64,000 nucleotides of DNA from Bemisia tabaci (GCF_918797505.1 NC_092800.1:46703022-46767021); one strand, 5' to 3'. Shown: positions 37,511 to 49,914, counted from the stretch's first letter. Translations and numbers: made by a program. The notes: generated from the letters alone by a model not told the origin.

Positions 37511-40500
37511 CCAAAAAAAAAAAATGGCTTCCAGGTGAGAGAATGACGTTCAACGTCAATTAAAGAACAGATTAGGAATTTATTTGGAATAATAATCATG
37601 GAAAAGTGCGTCAAATTAAACTTTAGCGGCTACTTTCATAAATTCCCGGGCCATGAGTTAATTTCTGATTCATCCGCTTGAGTATGCATTCGTGAAATGG
37701 TGACTGGTGAGAAGGCGGCCCCGGCCATTCATTGTATTTGTTGGTTTGTTTATCAGTGCCAGACCAGTAATCCTTTTAATTAATTGTTTCAAAGTTAATA
37801 ATTCGATTTCTTAGTGGTTTTTGTGTTTCTTTATATGATATAGCCCTTTGTGTCATAGTTCAAGCGTTCAATGGATCCTAATCGTCTTTGAGAACACGGC
37901 TAAACCCACACCACAGACGCTTAACATTCATGCGATTGAATGGAAGTGAATTTCTCGGTGATTGAACCTTTCTTTTCTCCTCAGTACTTATTTTCATCAT
38001 ACATGTATTCAATCATGAATTCTCTGTGAAATTTCTCGGAAATGCGTGATTTATTCTCCGGAGAAAAGTTGATAGTGTAGCCCTTATCCAAGCGTCAGCG
38101 TCTCAAATACGTACCAATTATGAAACCCTGTGCTTTATTATTTCATTTATATTGTCCACATGTGATTTATAGCAAAGGAATATCCGTTTCTCTCAGGTAA
38201 CTCATCAAAAATTACAAACCATACCCTCACTCAAAAGCATCTTCTTTCAAAGCCCTTTGGTTAAGATTGTGATTCATCAAGTTGTCAGCTTGTTTTCACA
38301 AACACAAGTTCTATCGAGTCAACATTGAACATCAAACACTGTACCTATTGAGCAGATTTGTGACTTTAGAGATTAGGTTTTTCTTCATTTTCCAGTTTCT
38401 GAACATGATTTAATAGAAGTTTTCTACTTGGCCTCTGAAAGCACAAGCATAGGCCACATTAAGCGATTCGTATCTCTCATGACTATCAATCTTATTCTAC
38501 CTAATAAGCGTTTTAGAGCTCACTGAGTGTATGTTGAGACAAAAGTCTAGTATTTTCTTGTCACTGCTCACCAATGGTGCTGTCTGAAAGCATGTATCAA
38601 CCTGTTATATTGCTGCTGACTTGGAGCTGATCAGATAATGACATTCGTCTCAACATGCGATGAGCAAGCTCTAACAGCGATGCGCAACTGATTGCCTAAT
38701 CTAGAGGACTTTGCTATCATGATGCTTTTCTTTGGGTTGGTATGTCAAGTGCTCATAATTCTTTGAAATTAAAATGTGTACGGTCTCCTGGCCCTCAGGT
38801 ATTTACCTAAGTTAATCCTGAACCAAAGGAATCTCTACTGAGTCATAATATTCACTTATCCCGACACACTGCAGCACATGGGCAGTTCGAATGCTATTCT
38901 CATCAAAGTGTCAGACTCAAGAGTTTCCAAGATGGCCATTGCCCAGCATTTAAGAGAGCAACCTACCTCATCAGTTTGTGTATCTAGTGGCTGTCTCATT
39001 CAAAGATCATGGTTCTCCGCTGATTTGATATTCAACAATTTGCGGAGACCATGGATTGATTGTCCACAGCTGTCAATTTCATCGCAACTCATCAGCCTCT
39101 GAATTCACTCATCCACGTACCCTCTCATCCTTCAAATCTTCTACCATATAGTGCAGAGAGTTTGATTTTCTGTGAGTATTCATGACATCATGTTCTATAA
39201 CTTCCATTCATTCAGCACATAGTATTTTTCTTTTAGGTTCGGCTATTAACTTTGACCTGAAATGCCCATTTTGTTTTGACTACATGCTCAGCTAAAACTA
39301 CTTCGTCACCAAGTGTCCACATTTGTAGTGAAGTGGTGAAGCTGCTCATAAATTAACTGATTTGATTCTCTCTTCTCAGAAACATTGGAATTCTTCACTC
39401 AAATATTGCTTCATTTTTGTTGATGGGACAAACTTGATCTTTTCTCAGCGATTCATTTCTCCTCTAGTTCTTATGATGATTTTTTGGGGGGAAGGAGGGA
39501 GAGGCCAAGGTGCAAAAAGTTAGAGTGAGCATGTTCATGTGTTTTCTCATGTCCTTTTGTATGTTTTTAATTATGCTCTCACTATTTTTGCAATACCTGG
39601 CACCCATGGCGTCACTAGAAATCGCCCTGACAAATTCTATTTTTTAAGGAATTCATTGCTCGGGAAGCCTAACCAGTGGAAATTGTTTGTATGTTTCTCT
39701 GAGACTCGGCGCTCAGTTGTTAGAAATCTGAGGCCCCAAAATCATTATTCTGCCTCACTTTACTGTAGAAGTAAATGAGGCCATTTTTAATCCAATCTGT
39801 CAATTTTTATGTTGATTTTCTAGGGAGTTACCTACAGGAGTGTTAGCAAAGAATGAGGGAATAATGAGTTGCTCGAACATTTTTCTCCCTGAAAAACTGA
39901 AAATTCAGTGTCAGGTTCTTCAGGTTTTTTTTGGAGGAGTAGGAGGGAGGGCGGGGGACGAAGATGAATTGGATTTCATTTTGCAATAAGGAACCACTAT
40001 CTCTAGCTCTTCCATAAAAGCACGTATCTGCATAGGGAAATCAATGGCATATATGTTGTTTCTAAAATGAGCCAGAAATAGTGGTTCCTTATTGCAAAAT
40101 GTAATCCAATTCAGGATGAAAGCTATTTCTTTATTTCGTGGAAAACCCATGTTTAAATTAAAGTAAATTAGGTTAAAAACCAAGATAGACTTTTGCAAGT
40201 TATTATTTTTGATTAAAAACAATACCTCAGGGAACCAAATGTTTTTTCACCGAAACAAACGATGTAATTTCTTAGATGACAAAAAACGGGAATAACTTTT
40301 AAAACTATCATAAAAATATTTTATTGAACATCAATTACATCAACTCCACGTCAAGTGAAACCCATTAATGCCCTTGGAATTGCATTAGGATCACTATTTG
40401 ATGAGGACTTTGAATTTGAAAGTAGCTTCGTAAAGTGCATGACCAAAATCCCAAGTGCACAGATTGCCATAAGTAGCAATTACATTGTAACAATATTGCA

Positions 40501-41200
40501 ATTCCACTGAGTGTTGTGTATGTTGCCTAGCTCCTATTTGAAGGGGTCCCGTTTATTGAAACTTGATGCAATTTTTCAATGCATTGCATATTGCCTATCT
40601 TTCTGACACATGGAACTCATTTTGTTGATTGTTTAAAATCAGCATAAATCGACTAAATGATGTAAAAATGTTGCAATTTAATGGTAAAAAAATTACAATT
40701 GTATTGAAATCAAACTGCAATTTAATTTCAATATTTTCGTTGCACTGTGCTACTTGGGATGCGTAGTACCCGTGGCGCTGTACTCTTCAGTAGCTCTTTC
40801 TGAGGTTCACTTTCTTTGATGAAGCTTTGAGGGAAAGGAGGGGATGCTCTTCGCACGGGGGTGGATTTAAGGATTTTTTTACTCTGAAAAATTAACCCTC
40901 TATGACTATATAAAATGTTGAAATTCAATGTCCGTGACCCCCAAAAATCGCCCTTCAACTACCGTTTCAAAACACCGAAGTTGTAAGGTAGTTGCAACTG
41001 AGAAGGAGAATTTCTAGAGGAAAAACAGTATACTTTTTTCTTTGAAGGGAAAAATAGCATACATATCTAAAGTAAACAAGGGAAAGTGGGTAAAATTAAA
41101 TTTTAGCAATAAAATTCATAAAAAAATTCACTTCATTCAAATTCACTTTCATAACAAAACAAATCACTTTCAACCAAGTTTCCTCAGAACTCCCTTGAGG
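37511..41200. other. Interior of the 4 kb inverted-repeat-bounded segment
   Basis: AT-rich, with few MITEs (one at 39965-40113) compared with the flanking DNA. No exon or long open frame is recognised; short frames at 38878-39102, 39539-39778 and 40728-40958 show no known motif. It may be a large non-autonomous element or host DNA bracketed by a repeat. Confidence 0.4.
39965..40113. mobile_element. Foldback MITE, GCAATAAGG family, best-preserved copy
   Basis: 149 bp. Arms of about 45 bp are almost perfect inverses (TGAATTGGATT.CATTTTGC.. and ..GCAAAATGTAATCCAATTCA, with GGAACCACTAT / ATAGTGGTTCC). It would form a long, nearly continuous hairpin. Confidence 0.85.
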
Positions 41201-41229
41201 GACCTCAGTACCTCACTCACGAAAATCTC

Positions 41230-41400
41230 GAGATTGACTCAACGAAATTCACTTGAGGAAATTTGGAGGTGACTCGAAGCGCGTTTCGAGTCGAGGAAAT
41301 TTCGAGTCGCGTCTTAAAATACCGTCAATTTTCGAGGACACTCGAAAAGCGTACTCAAGGAAATCTCGAGTCGAGGAAGTTTCGAGTAACGCTTAAAATT
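41230..41400. repeat. TTTCGAGTCGAGGAA minisatellite, right arm of the 4 kb inverted pair
   Basis: Imperfect TTTCGAGTCGAGGAAATC repeats; 41358-41390 pairs perfectly with 37362-37394. Outside both arms GGAATT occurs at matching distance (37349-37354, 41396-41401). Confidence 0.8.
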
Positions 41401-42168
41401 CCGGCTAAGTCACGACTTGGTGTGAGGCCGGCCCCTCTTTTGCGGGGGATTGTTCTCGTTTTTGGCCCTTATGAACAGATTGACGATGATCTGGAGGTAG
41501 GCGGGCGAATATTTGCTTATCTGATTGGAGGAGATGCTACGTGTGACGTCACGAATACCCTTGAGCATGCATAGTATTTCGGGACAATGAACGGGAGCAA
41601 TTAGCATAGACATTTCCGCGACAGGAAAAAAACAGCATCAACATTCCAATGTTGCCAAATACATCAATAGGCGCACCTATGTCATGTCGCTAGGGGGGGC
41701 TTAGGGGCTGGCCCCCCTACCACCGGGGGGTCTGGGGGGGGTATGGAATGCTCCTCAGTCCAAAGGGGGGTCCGAGGGAATTTTTTTTTAAATTTAACTC
41801 TATTAGGACGCATTTGGAGGCTTCCGCGACGCAGCTTTTACATTTACTTCTGCCGAAAAATTAAGTTTATTTTTTAACTTTTCGCAAGGAATAGTTTCAA
41901 ATTGTTGCATTGAATAGATTCGGATTTTTTTTGTGAAATTTCAACTCTACTTGAACGCATTTTGAGGCCTCCATGATGAAAATCTTGGAAAATACCAAGT
42001 GAACGAACGTCGTGTTATCAATTTAGACTTACACCCAGAGAGATAATCATCCTCCACGAAGATCTTTTCCCACATCCAGAATTTCTGGTGGTGGGGGGGG
42101 GGGGGAGGGCAGATGATACTATTTTCAATTCTAGGGGGGGGGGGGCCTTCGTACGCCACTGAATATAT
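41401..42168. other. Poly-G-bearing repeat debris
   Basis: GGGGG runs at 41692-41741, 42093-42105 and 42134-42144. The last adjoins CCTTCGTACGCCACTGAAT, whose inverse ATTCAGTGGCGTACG is a common transposon-end style. It also contains GGAATGCTCCTCA, matching the end of the 7779-8611 element. No gene seen. Confidence 0.4.
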
Positions 42169-42189
42169 CCCGATAAAATATGTATTTCT

Positions 42190-42368
42190 TCCGAGAGTTA
42201 GGGAAATTTTTCTTTGAGATTTCAGGATAAGTTGGCTTAAATTGTGCATAAAATTCTCTAGAAAATTGGAAGAAAAATATTGCCAAGTTTTCCAAGAAAT
42301 TTGTATTTTAACAAAGGGCATTTGACAACGTCTGAAGGCTCATGCGATGCTTTTCCTAAGCAACGCAG
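42190..42368. mobile_element. Truncated CTGCCGTGCTAAGGA MITE (right half)
   Basis: Only the right end remains: GACAACGTCTGAAGGCTCAT, then TTTTCCTAAGCAACGCAG. Confidence 0.5.
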
Positions 42369-42537
42369 AACAAGCGGAATAACTCGACAAAATTTCGAGA
42401 CCGTGACATTATGTACCTATTAGTGCCCATCGTGTTACTTCGACGAAAGATCAATTCTGAACACATTCCTAACGGTTCTCATCTTCTAAAAGGACCGCAC
42501 TGAGGATATGGCGTCAATATTCAAAAATCTTTAAAAA

Positions 42538-42573
42538 AGAAGAAAAGAAGAAGAAGAAGAAGAAGAAGAAAAA
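42538..42573. repeat. (AAG)n microsatellite
   Basis: About eleven AAG units with one interruption. Confidence 0.9.
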
Positions 42574-44266
42574 TACGCCTTGGCGATTGTTGATTTGGCG
42601 TTACCCGAGAGAGATGTAATATAAACTTCAGTTTTATTTTCGAGATCTTGGAAACAGGTTGATGACGTAAGTGGGTGCACACTTTTAGTGTATACTTTCC
42701 GACGGAAATACACTATTGCGTTTTCATCGTAAATTTACTCCTCAGTAGTTCATTTTATGGAAATAAGCCATACTTTAAAATATTGTCTAAAGATATATTT
42801 GGTGTAATCTTACGCTAAAGGAATTGTGGACGGTGCGGCTCGTATTCCATACTTGGAATTTCGGATTTTGCAGGGATACTGTCGTCATATTCTACCCACC
42901 TACGTCGCGGCGTGATTTCTCATTTCATTTTTGCTTCCTCTAAGGATGAATGGGGAAAACTCCCTTTTTTTAGTATCATCATTTTTATTGTCCTTCTTGC
43001 TCGGTTGACGAGCTATTTAATCGCGAGATCCGAGGCAACATGTTTTTACAAACAATTTCTTCATACGTAACGCTGGCGTGTGTTCCGATTCCGTCATTTT
43101 GTGCGCTCACACACAAAGCTACATATTTATTAGGCTCGATAAGTCTTGAAAGCTCCGAGATAAAAACCCCAACGCATGTTTTCCGCCGCCGGCGCCCCTG
43201 ATCTCAGCAAGTTTCCATAGTCAATATTTGCAATGGAACTCTTGTTTTGTCTTGCGATGACCGAGTCTGCGCTACGTCAGGACTCTTCACTGGACGTCAC
43301 GCCTGACGTCACAGCCACGGTCACCTCATCGTCTTTGCCTCGGCCTTGACGTATTGCGGTTTGCCAACTTCTCTCCTACACGGACTGGAGCATCGGGATC
43401 CAGAAAATCTCAGGGTTAAATGGCCACGCTGCAGGGGCATACTCTCCAGATCAAAATGAAACTTTACCATTAAAATTCGACCACGAGAGCCCCCCACCCC
43501 CTCCCCCGGTCGGATTTACGCCCCCTCACTCCCAAATTTTTGGGAGAGCATCGTTTTTTCTTCCTTTCTCTGCAGTTGGGAAGGAATTTCCGCAAGACCA
43601 GGTCCATGAACGTCCCAGGCATTGTGATCGTTTCCTAGCCTCGGTTTCCCATTTCCTTGGTTTTGTTTCGAAAATAAGAGATCATTTTCTGTGGATCTGA
43701 AGGGTGGTTTCACGATAACTGGAATAGTTTTGTCGCCGTAACAGACAACACATTTTTCGGGCATATTTTTAGTGGTAATGATGATCACTCGAATTTGTTT
43801 GCATTCATTTACACAGGGTTACGTTTTATAGCGCTTTTCAACGATTTATCGCTCTACTTTTCAATTTTAATAGATATATACGGCCGAAAATGTGCTGTCT
43901 CTTACGCGGTAAAAAGTCAGCGTAACAGACACCACATTATCACCTAATATTACTATTAATTACTACACATTAATAAAAATCCGGTGTCCGTGCTCTTATA
44001 ATAAAGGTACCCTAACTAGCGGTTTTACTGATATTTTCATCGCATGCGATTTTCTCGCGAAGCGGGGAAAATAAATTTGCGGAACCACTGATACCCCGCT
44101 TCTCTAGCGTATTTCTGCATGCTGAGACTGTTACACGCGAGTAGGTGAGGTCCTGCAAGTAAGCACGTGATTTCAAGCCAAGGGTTACATTCTGACCTTG
44201 ACCGTGCTATCACCGGCATCAGGTGATAATTTTCTGCGATATAACCGTCACTTCACTTTCGTCTGG
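42574..44266. other. Intergenic, no gene recognised; holds a CRE-like cluster
   Basis: Unique-looking sequence with no exon. Bases 43260-43360 are GC-richer and carry four ACGTCA-type motifs (see separate entry). Confidence 0.4.
43274..43353. promoter_or_regulatory. Cluster of CRE/ATF-like sites
   Basis: TACGTCA near 43273, GACGTCAC at 43293-43300, a palindromic TGACGTCA at 43304-43311 and TGACGTA at 43347-43353, within about 80 bp. Motif match only; there is no identified promoter beside it. Confidence 0.3.
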
Positions 44267-44270
44267 CATA

Positions 44271-44523
44271 CTGCCGTGCTAAGGAAGAACGCCGTATGAG
44301 CCTTCAGACGTTGCCAAGTTTCCTCCGATAAAAACCGAATTTACTGGAAAAATTGCGAATATTAATTTCCAAGGTTTTCAGACAATTATGCACACAATTT
44401 AATCTAAAATATCTGAAAATTCCAAGGAAAAATATGCACGAATGCTGTCAAAAATACGTGTTTTATCGAGGAAAATGTTGCAACTCTCGAATGTTCATAC
44501 GGTGTTCTTCCTTAGCACGGCAG
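44271..44523. mobile_element. CTGCCGTGCTAAGGA MITE, copy 4
   Basis: Termini CTGCCGTGCTAAGGAAGAAC and CTTCCTTAGCACGGCAG; flanks CATA and GATA. One of the least diverged copies. Confidence 0.85.
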
Positions 44524-44708
44524 GATACTTTGCCATGTGTAATTTTCCTGTCCAACAGTTGAACATCGCGAAATGTATCCCTCGGAATGATTTCGTTTCC
44601 GCTCGCTAACAGTTGGCGAGGTTCATTAAGGCTGCCTATTCTAAAAGAACCGATTCAAATGTCTCAACAGTCATTTTCCAGGTAACCACATTTCAAGGTT
44701 GTCTACAG

Positions 44709-44790
44709 AAATGGATTTGTTTATGCTAAAAGGAACTATGTGCGTAGGGTATGTGTGCAAGATAGTTCCTTTTAGCATCGCGTCCATTTG
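44709..44790. mobile_element. Short foldback element related to the ATGGAYGTATTTCTG family
   Basis: AAATGGATTTG..GCTAAAAGGAACTATGT pairs with GATAGTTCCTTTTAGCAT..GTCCATTT. The AACGG of the other copies is replaced by AAAAGG. Confidence 0.6.
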
Positions 44791-46985
44791 AAAAAAAAAA
44801 TTCAGGACATTTATAGAACTTTTTTAGGACCCTCGGAGTATTTTTGCCGAGTGACACTCTAGACTTATCAGTGAGTTAATTAAGATAGACTCAATCTTCG
44901 TGAAAATTGCTGATAATTGAAGGAATCCATGGTACGTATGTAGTATCGGGGAGCCCCCGATGGCAAACCAGAGTGACTTCTTATTTTTCAAACATTACAG
45001 CAGATTCCTGAAATTCTTAGGCTGATGTGCGAGTATTAGGATAACTTCATTTTAATTGAACTCTGATTTGTTTATCAAATTACTAACTTTCATGAATGTA
45101 TAAGTATCAATGCTGGTATCATTACATGCGGAAATCAAGCGCGCAACTATTCGAACTTCGGAGTAGGTATGTAGTATCACGAAAAAATGAAGGAGAATCT
45201 TGGCTTTCTGAAGTTCGAGTTCTTGGCAAAACCTCGCGCTCTCGATTCGCTAATTTGATCCGTTAATGATGACGCATGAAAAGCGGAAATGTTTAATTTT
45301 TTCGGGACCTCGAATGAAATTTGCGGACTTACTCGTGACTTCCAGACCGGTCATAAAAATTTCGGACTTTTTCAGGACTTTCAGAACCTGTGAGGTGCCT
45401 ACATTTCACAGTGGCGCTGCTTCTATTTAACTTCTCAAACAACTTTTAACAACAAATTTTTTCTGTGAAACGAAATGTAAGCTCAACTGAAAGAGCCAAA
45501 AAAGATTCAGATTCTTTGTTTATCCTTACCCTACATCTCCTTCACTTAGGAGCATTTAAAAGCCAAGCCGCATTGAATATTTCATCAGGAGAGAGAAATG
45601 CTGTAAGATTGGCCCACGGAAGAGGAAAAATTTATAATTACAGTTATCACTACTTACTTATCAATGTGAGAGTGAAAGGTTATCTATGAGAAATTCAGCG
45701 GTAAATTTTTTCTCCTTTAGTGTAACTGACTTATTTGCATAATGCAGGGGCTCATGAATATACGATTTTTCGAAGTACCATTCCCCCTGAGACGAGACTG
45801 CAATTAGGAATTTTTCAAGAAAGTGAGGGTGTGAATAATGCTATTTAAAATTGAACTTCCATTAACAGACCCTGAGAAGGAACTGTCTGGGGTGACCATG
45901 AATCTGAAGTTAGAATTCCCTGACACGTTATTTCCAAGCCATTTTTAAGAAAATTTCCTGACTTTCCGAGATAACTTAGTATGGTGACTTAAATAATCTC
46001 AGTATTTCACAAGCCGGCTAAAAAACAAGCTAAAATTAAGGGAGTCATCTCGTGAAAATTTGTCACTCCTAAGAATGTAATTTTTTCCTAACTTTGGTCA
46101 CCTTGTAAGACACTGTGTGCACTGCCGTTCCCTCAGAAAATTGGTTGATCATGGAAAACTTATGGGATTGAAAAAATGTCAATCAATTCACTTACTGAGA
46201 TTTTTAATCAGCATTGCAGACTTCCTTCTACTGGTGATCTTTTCCTTCCTACACTCAAAGAGCACGAATCCTGTATAACCAGGAAAAATCTACAGGTCCA
46301 CCAGAGGGCATTCAAAAGCCAATCTGAATCTACTTGGTACACAAGAGCATGTTTGATTCCTAACCAGCTATCCAATAACTATCCCTCGGCATACTACGAG
46401 AAATCTTGTGATTAAGCTGCTGTGGGCATTTCTCACATCTGTAGTTTAAATTGCCCTCTCATAGTTGCAATATACTGAAAACTTAAGTTGGGAGGATTCT
46501 CATGAACTTTTTTCGGGATTTGGTGAATGCAGTGCTAAAATAAGTACATCCCACGCACTTACCGCAGGCATTATATCCAGAGGGCTCCGTTATAGGGTCT
46601 TCCAATTTTAAGTTAATTAAAAATGAAAGGACAAACCACTCGTGGCTCAGAGCCTTTCAACACACTTTCGAATAATATGGAACAATAAGGAAACACTGGA
46701 ATCTAGAAAACGCAGCACTACAGCTCATGGAGCCTACGCACAGATCAAGTGCTGATGCTGTGTTATGTACCTTATCAATGCAACACGCACATCACACATC
46801 CACCGCTGCATTGGACTAAAAATAGATAGCATTATCTTGGGAGGGTACACTCCCTATCAGTGACAGTCAAAATCGGAGTCAAAGTCCGATCGACTTGAGC
46901 ACCTGTTTCCATTTCCATTGCTGATAAGGTGGAGTAGCAAAAATTTGTAGGTTAGGTTCTGTTACAAACGTCAAAAGATTCTTAC
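44791..46985. other. Intergenic, no gene recognised
   Basis: AT-rich. There are isolated donor-like signals on the minus strand at 46187-46192 and 46558-46563, but no exon with convincing borders on both sides. Open frames at 45465-45689 and 46176-46415 show no known motif. Confidence 0.35.
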
Positions 46986-47041
46986 CTCTTGACAAGCTGC
47001 TTCAGAGAGGAGGAACTTGTGCATTAAATCAGTGATCATTC
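46986..47041 (-). CDS. Candidate alternative first coding exon (MITDLMHKFLLSEAACQE), possibly of aralar1
   Basis: On the minus strand a TTTTTCAG acceptor is followed by two bases, an ATG, 18 codons and a GTAAGA donor in phase 0. The preceding candidate exon, which ends at 47167 with a GTAAGT donor, carries an in-frame TGA when read into this one, so the ATG would be a true start. Phase 0 matches the acceptor of aralar1 exon 21667-21732, the next recognised same-strand exon, after a roughly 25 kb intron. The only other same-strand gene upstream, Nelf-A, is already complete. What is seen is the splice signals and the open frame. The link to aralar1 is inference; it could instead belong to a small unrelated or non-coding transcript. 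Confidence 0.35.
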
Positions 47042-47166
47042 CTGAAAAATAATGAAATTCAAGATTAATGACTCGCTTCATTCAAGCGAAAGGTTTTGGC
47101 GAGAATCGAAATCAAGTCAAGGCCGAGTGGAAATAGTGGCATGATTGCGGCAAAAAGTCAACTTAC

Positions 47167-47300
47167 CTGAGATAAACTTTCAGAGTGGGGAATAAAAGTA
47201 GCTGAGAATAGTGCGTTGTTGACCGGATAAGTCTGCGATATTCAAGGTATGCACGATCGTGAGAGAATCATGAGATATTAAAGTGTGAATTCCCGAACTT
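47167..47300 (-). other. Candidate 5' untranslated exon of the transcript using 46986-47041
   Basis: The minus strand has a strong GTAAGT donor directly left of 47167, paired with the TTTTTCAG acceptor at 47042-47049. Upstream at 47337-47355 is a short GC-rich patch that could be part of a promoter. The 5' limit is not visible; 47300 is nominal. Confidence 0.3.
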
Positions 47301-48470
47301 TATGTGTTTCGGAATTCTGTGTTTACGATTCACAACTCGCCGCCCGCCCCGCACGAAATAATGCTGCAGAGATGTAGTTGCCAAATTGCTCTGTAATGAC
47401 AAACTTAAATTCCAACGAAAATATTTTCAAGATATTTTACTTGAAATGGCCAGTAATCAGAGAACTGAGTCATTAAATAGTTTTTAAAAAAGATCTATCT
47501 CTCAAATTCTTTCCTTCAAATTCCAAAAATAGATAAAGGCTTTCAAATAAGCTAGACACGGTAACACTGCTTGTAATTCTAGTCCTCGAATCTGATTGGT
47601 TGTTGGTCGGAGTCGGGCAGAAGAGCCAAATTCAAATATTTCGGCGGTATAACAAATTTGCCGCTCACGACATGGGTCTGCGACGAAAACTGTTTACAAA
47701 TGACTTCTCGCTTGAACTGGTTCAATTTACAAGTCGATGGTTAAATCGAAATGCGTATCTTCATTGCAGTGTTTCAAACTCTCGAAGTACGTTTTATTTC
47801 TTTAAAATAAAACGAGCCAAAAAATCTAAAAATTTTCTGAAAATATTTTAAAATGTGTGAGGAAGATACACAGAAAATTTCAAGAACAAAGGTTCTTTAA
47901 TTTTCGTTTAAAAAGATATATTTGCGGAGATTTGTATCTTTTAACTTTAGCCATCATTACAAAAGGCTGAACTCTAGCACTGCGTATCTCGATTGTAACT
48001 TTTATTGTAATGTTGTAACATAGAGAGAAAATAATTAGGCATTATAAATATTACAACCATTGAGGCACATGTTTTTGAAGTTAGCAAATATAGATAAAAA
48101 ATGCTGAAGATACTTCAATGAACTATCCTGTGTGGCAGAACTCAAAATTAGTTGTTTAAGTACTCATAGTATTAATCTTTTCTTAAGACAGACATCATGA
48201 GTTCTTCTTCTTCATTTTTCCTTTCCCCCTGATCTATTTCTTTCTTGACTTTCTTCTTGGTGCACTCTCACATCTCACACACAGCGCATTGATGTGGCCT
48301 CCCTGGACCAAAGTCTCATTTAAAGTGCTTATTCACTATCACAAACTCTTAAAAATGTCGGCTCATGATGCAAGTTCGAAGTCTTGAAATGGTAAAACAC
48401 TGACCACTCGCAAGTCATTTGTGGGAATAACGATAAAGCACAAAAACATAGTCCGAATGTGCGAATAATT
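47301..48470. other. Intergenic, no gene recognised
   Basis: GC patch at 47337-47355, then AT-rich sequence with no recognised repeat. Confidence 0.35.
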
Positions 48471-48798
48471 AAGGATGGAATTAAAACATGGGTGAACAAG
48501 GCTAAAACATTAAAAACACTAAAAGGCAGGACGTTCCGAGCTGTTACCAGCTCATTTTCAGCTGCAAAAAACGCAAAAAAATTGAGTGGCGTTCTGACCC
48601 CAGCCATAATCACGTAACTACTCAGTAACCCTTTGAGTGGTTACGTAATAACGGCTCGGGTCAGGTTGCCACTCAATTTTTATTATTTTTTTTTGTGTTT
48701 TTTGCAGCTGAAACTGAGCTGGTAACAGCTCGAAACGTCCCGTCTTTCAGTGTTTCTTATGTTTTAGCCTTGTTTACCCATGTTTTAATTCCATCCTT
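48471..48798. mobile_element. Large foldback element with arms of about 135 bp and a GAAACGTC hairpin motif
   Basis: Arm 1 (48471-48606) and arm 2 (48650-48798) are inverted copies through GGATGGAATTAAAACATGG, GGCTAAAACAT and GAGCTGTTACCAGCTC. Each arm holds GAGCTGGTAACAGCTCG followed by AAACGTC or GAACGTC. The 45 bp spacer is itself palindromic around TTACGTA. Confidence 0.75.
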
Positions 48799-49914
48799 AT
48801 TTATTTGTGGGGATACTGGCAACATTTTTTGTCAAAAACTGAAGTTCAACTTCTCAACCCAACTTGAAAAACTTGCTCTCTTGAAACATTTCGAAGGTGA
48901 ACATACCGAACAACGATTCTGAATTGACATTGCAAATATTTTATTTCATTTAAGTTTTGTGAAGGAAGCTTGGTTCATTGTTTTCATCATTTGATTTTTA
49001 CTTGTTCGCTCAAGAGTATTTTCTGAAAACTTAACGCAAAAATGTCGAGCAGTACTGCCTTGAAAAATAAAATACAATGGTAAATTTTCAAACATTGAAA
49101 TCAAGATCCATGGTTTCGTAGTTGCACCATCATTAGCCTTATTGTTCCAGTTAATGACAACTGGGTTTAAAGTACTTGATTAATGAGTCAGTTGAGAGCA
49201 AAAATTTGAATGTAATTCTGCAATTTCGTGCTCAGAATGCGAGGGATTTGATTTTAAATAACTTTTCAAAACTTTGTCCTCTGAACTGTGAACTTCGAAC
49301 AGCCGTAACTTTGGTTTGATTTTTTTCATTTCTGGGCATTTTATGCTCCGACATCAAAGACTCAACTACAAGTTTTTGCGGACTGAGGTTCTTTTTCATG
49401 TGGTCAGTATATGAATAATTTAACAGTGGAGAACCAACGGATTTACTGTGTTGTCAAAATCATACAATGTTACCTTTGCTTTAAACAAAATTGATTGCAT
49501 GTTCTGTTGATAAAATACGTAGGATAGTTTTTATTAAAACTGACGATTTTTTAGCAGAAAAACTAAAAGAATTGGAGCTGTTAGGTATTTTTGAGCTAGA
49601 CATTAAGTTACACGATTTTTATGACACTGTGGTTTATTGATTCTCTTCAGCTGAATATGATCTACATAGTATACTTCGAAAAAATGGCGGTTTTCGAATA
49701 TTCAAATTTAAATATCATGACTTCATACTGGTTCCAAATTTTTCGAAAGTTTCTGGTGAAAATGTTGGTAGAACAACCCTCTGAACGAAAGTACCAATAT
49801 TTAATTTTGAGTTCTTCTACGCAAGAGTCTCCCTTCCTTGTCACTACTACACATGATGTGCACACATATCTTGTTTCAAAGCTCCACAAAAACTAGGGGG
49901 AACATGACATAAAA
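48799..49914. other. Intergenic, nothing recognised
   Basis: AT-rich with no exon, repeat or motif that I could support. Confidence 0.35.

Noticed and set aside
46193..46426. Donor-like sites at 46187-46192 and 46558-46563 suggesting more exons of the 47 kb transcript
   Set aside because: Acceptors are poor, and the first needs a phase that gives a stop soon after joining to 46986-47041.
48700..48760. Hammerhead ribozyme in the GAAACGTC hairpin
   Set aside because: The required CUGANGA core is not present; only the GAAA side fits.
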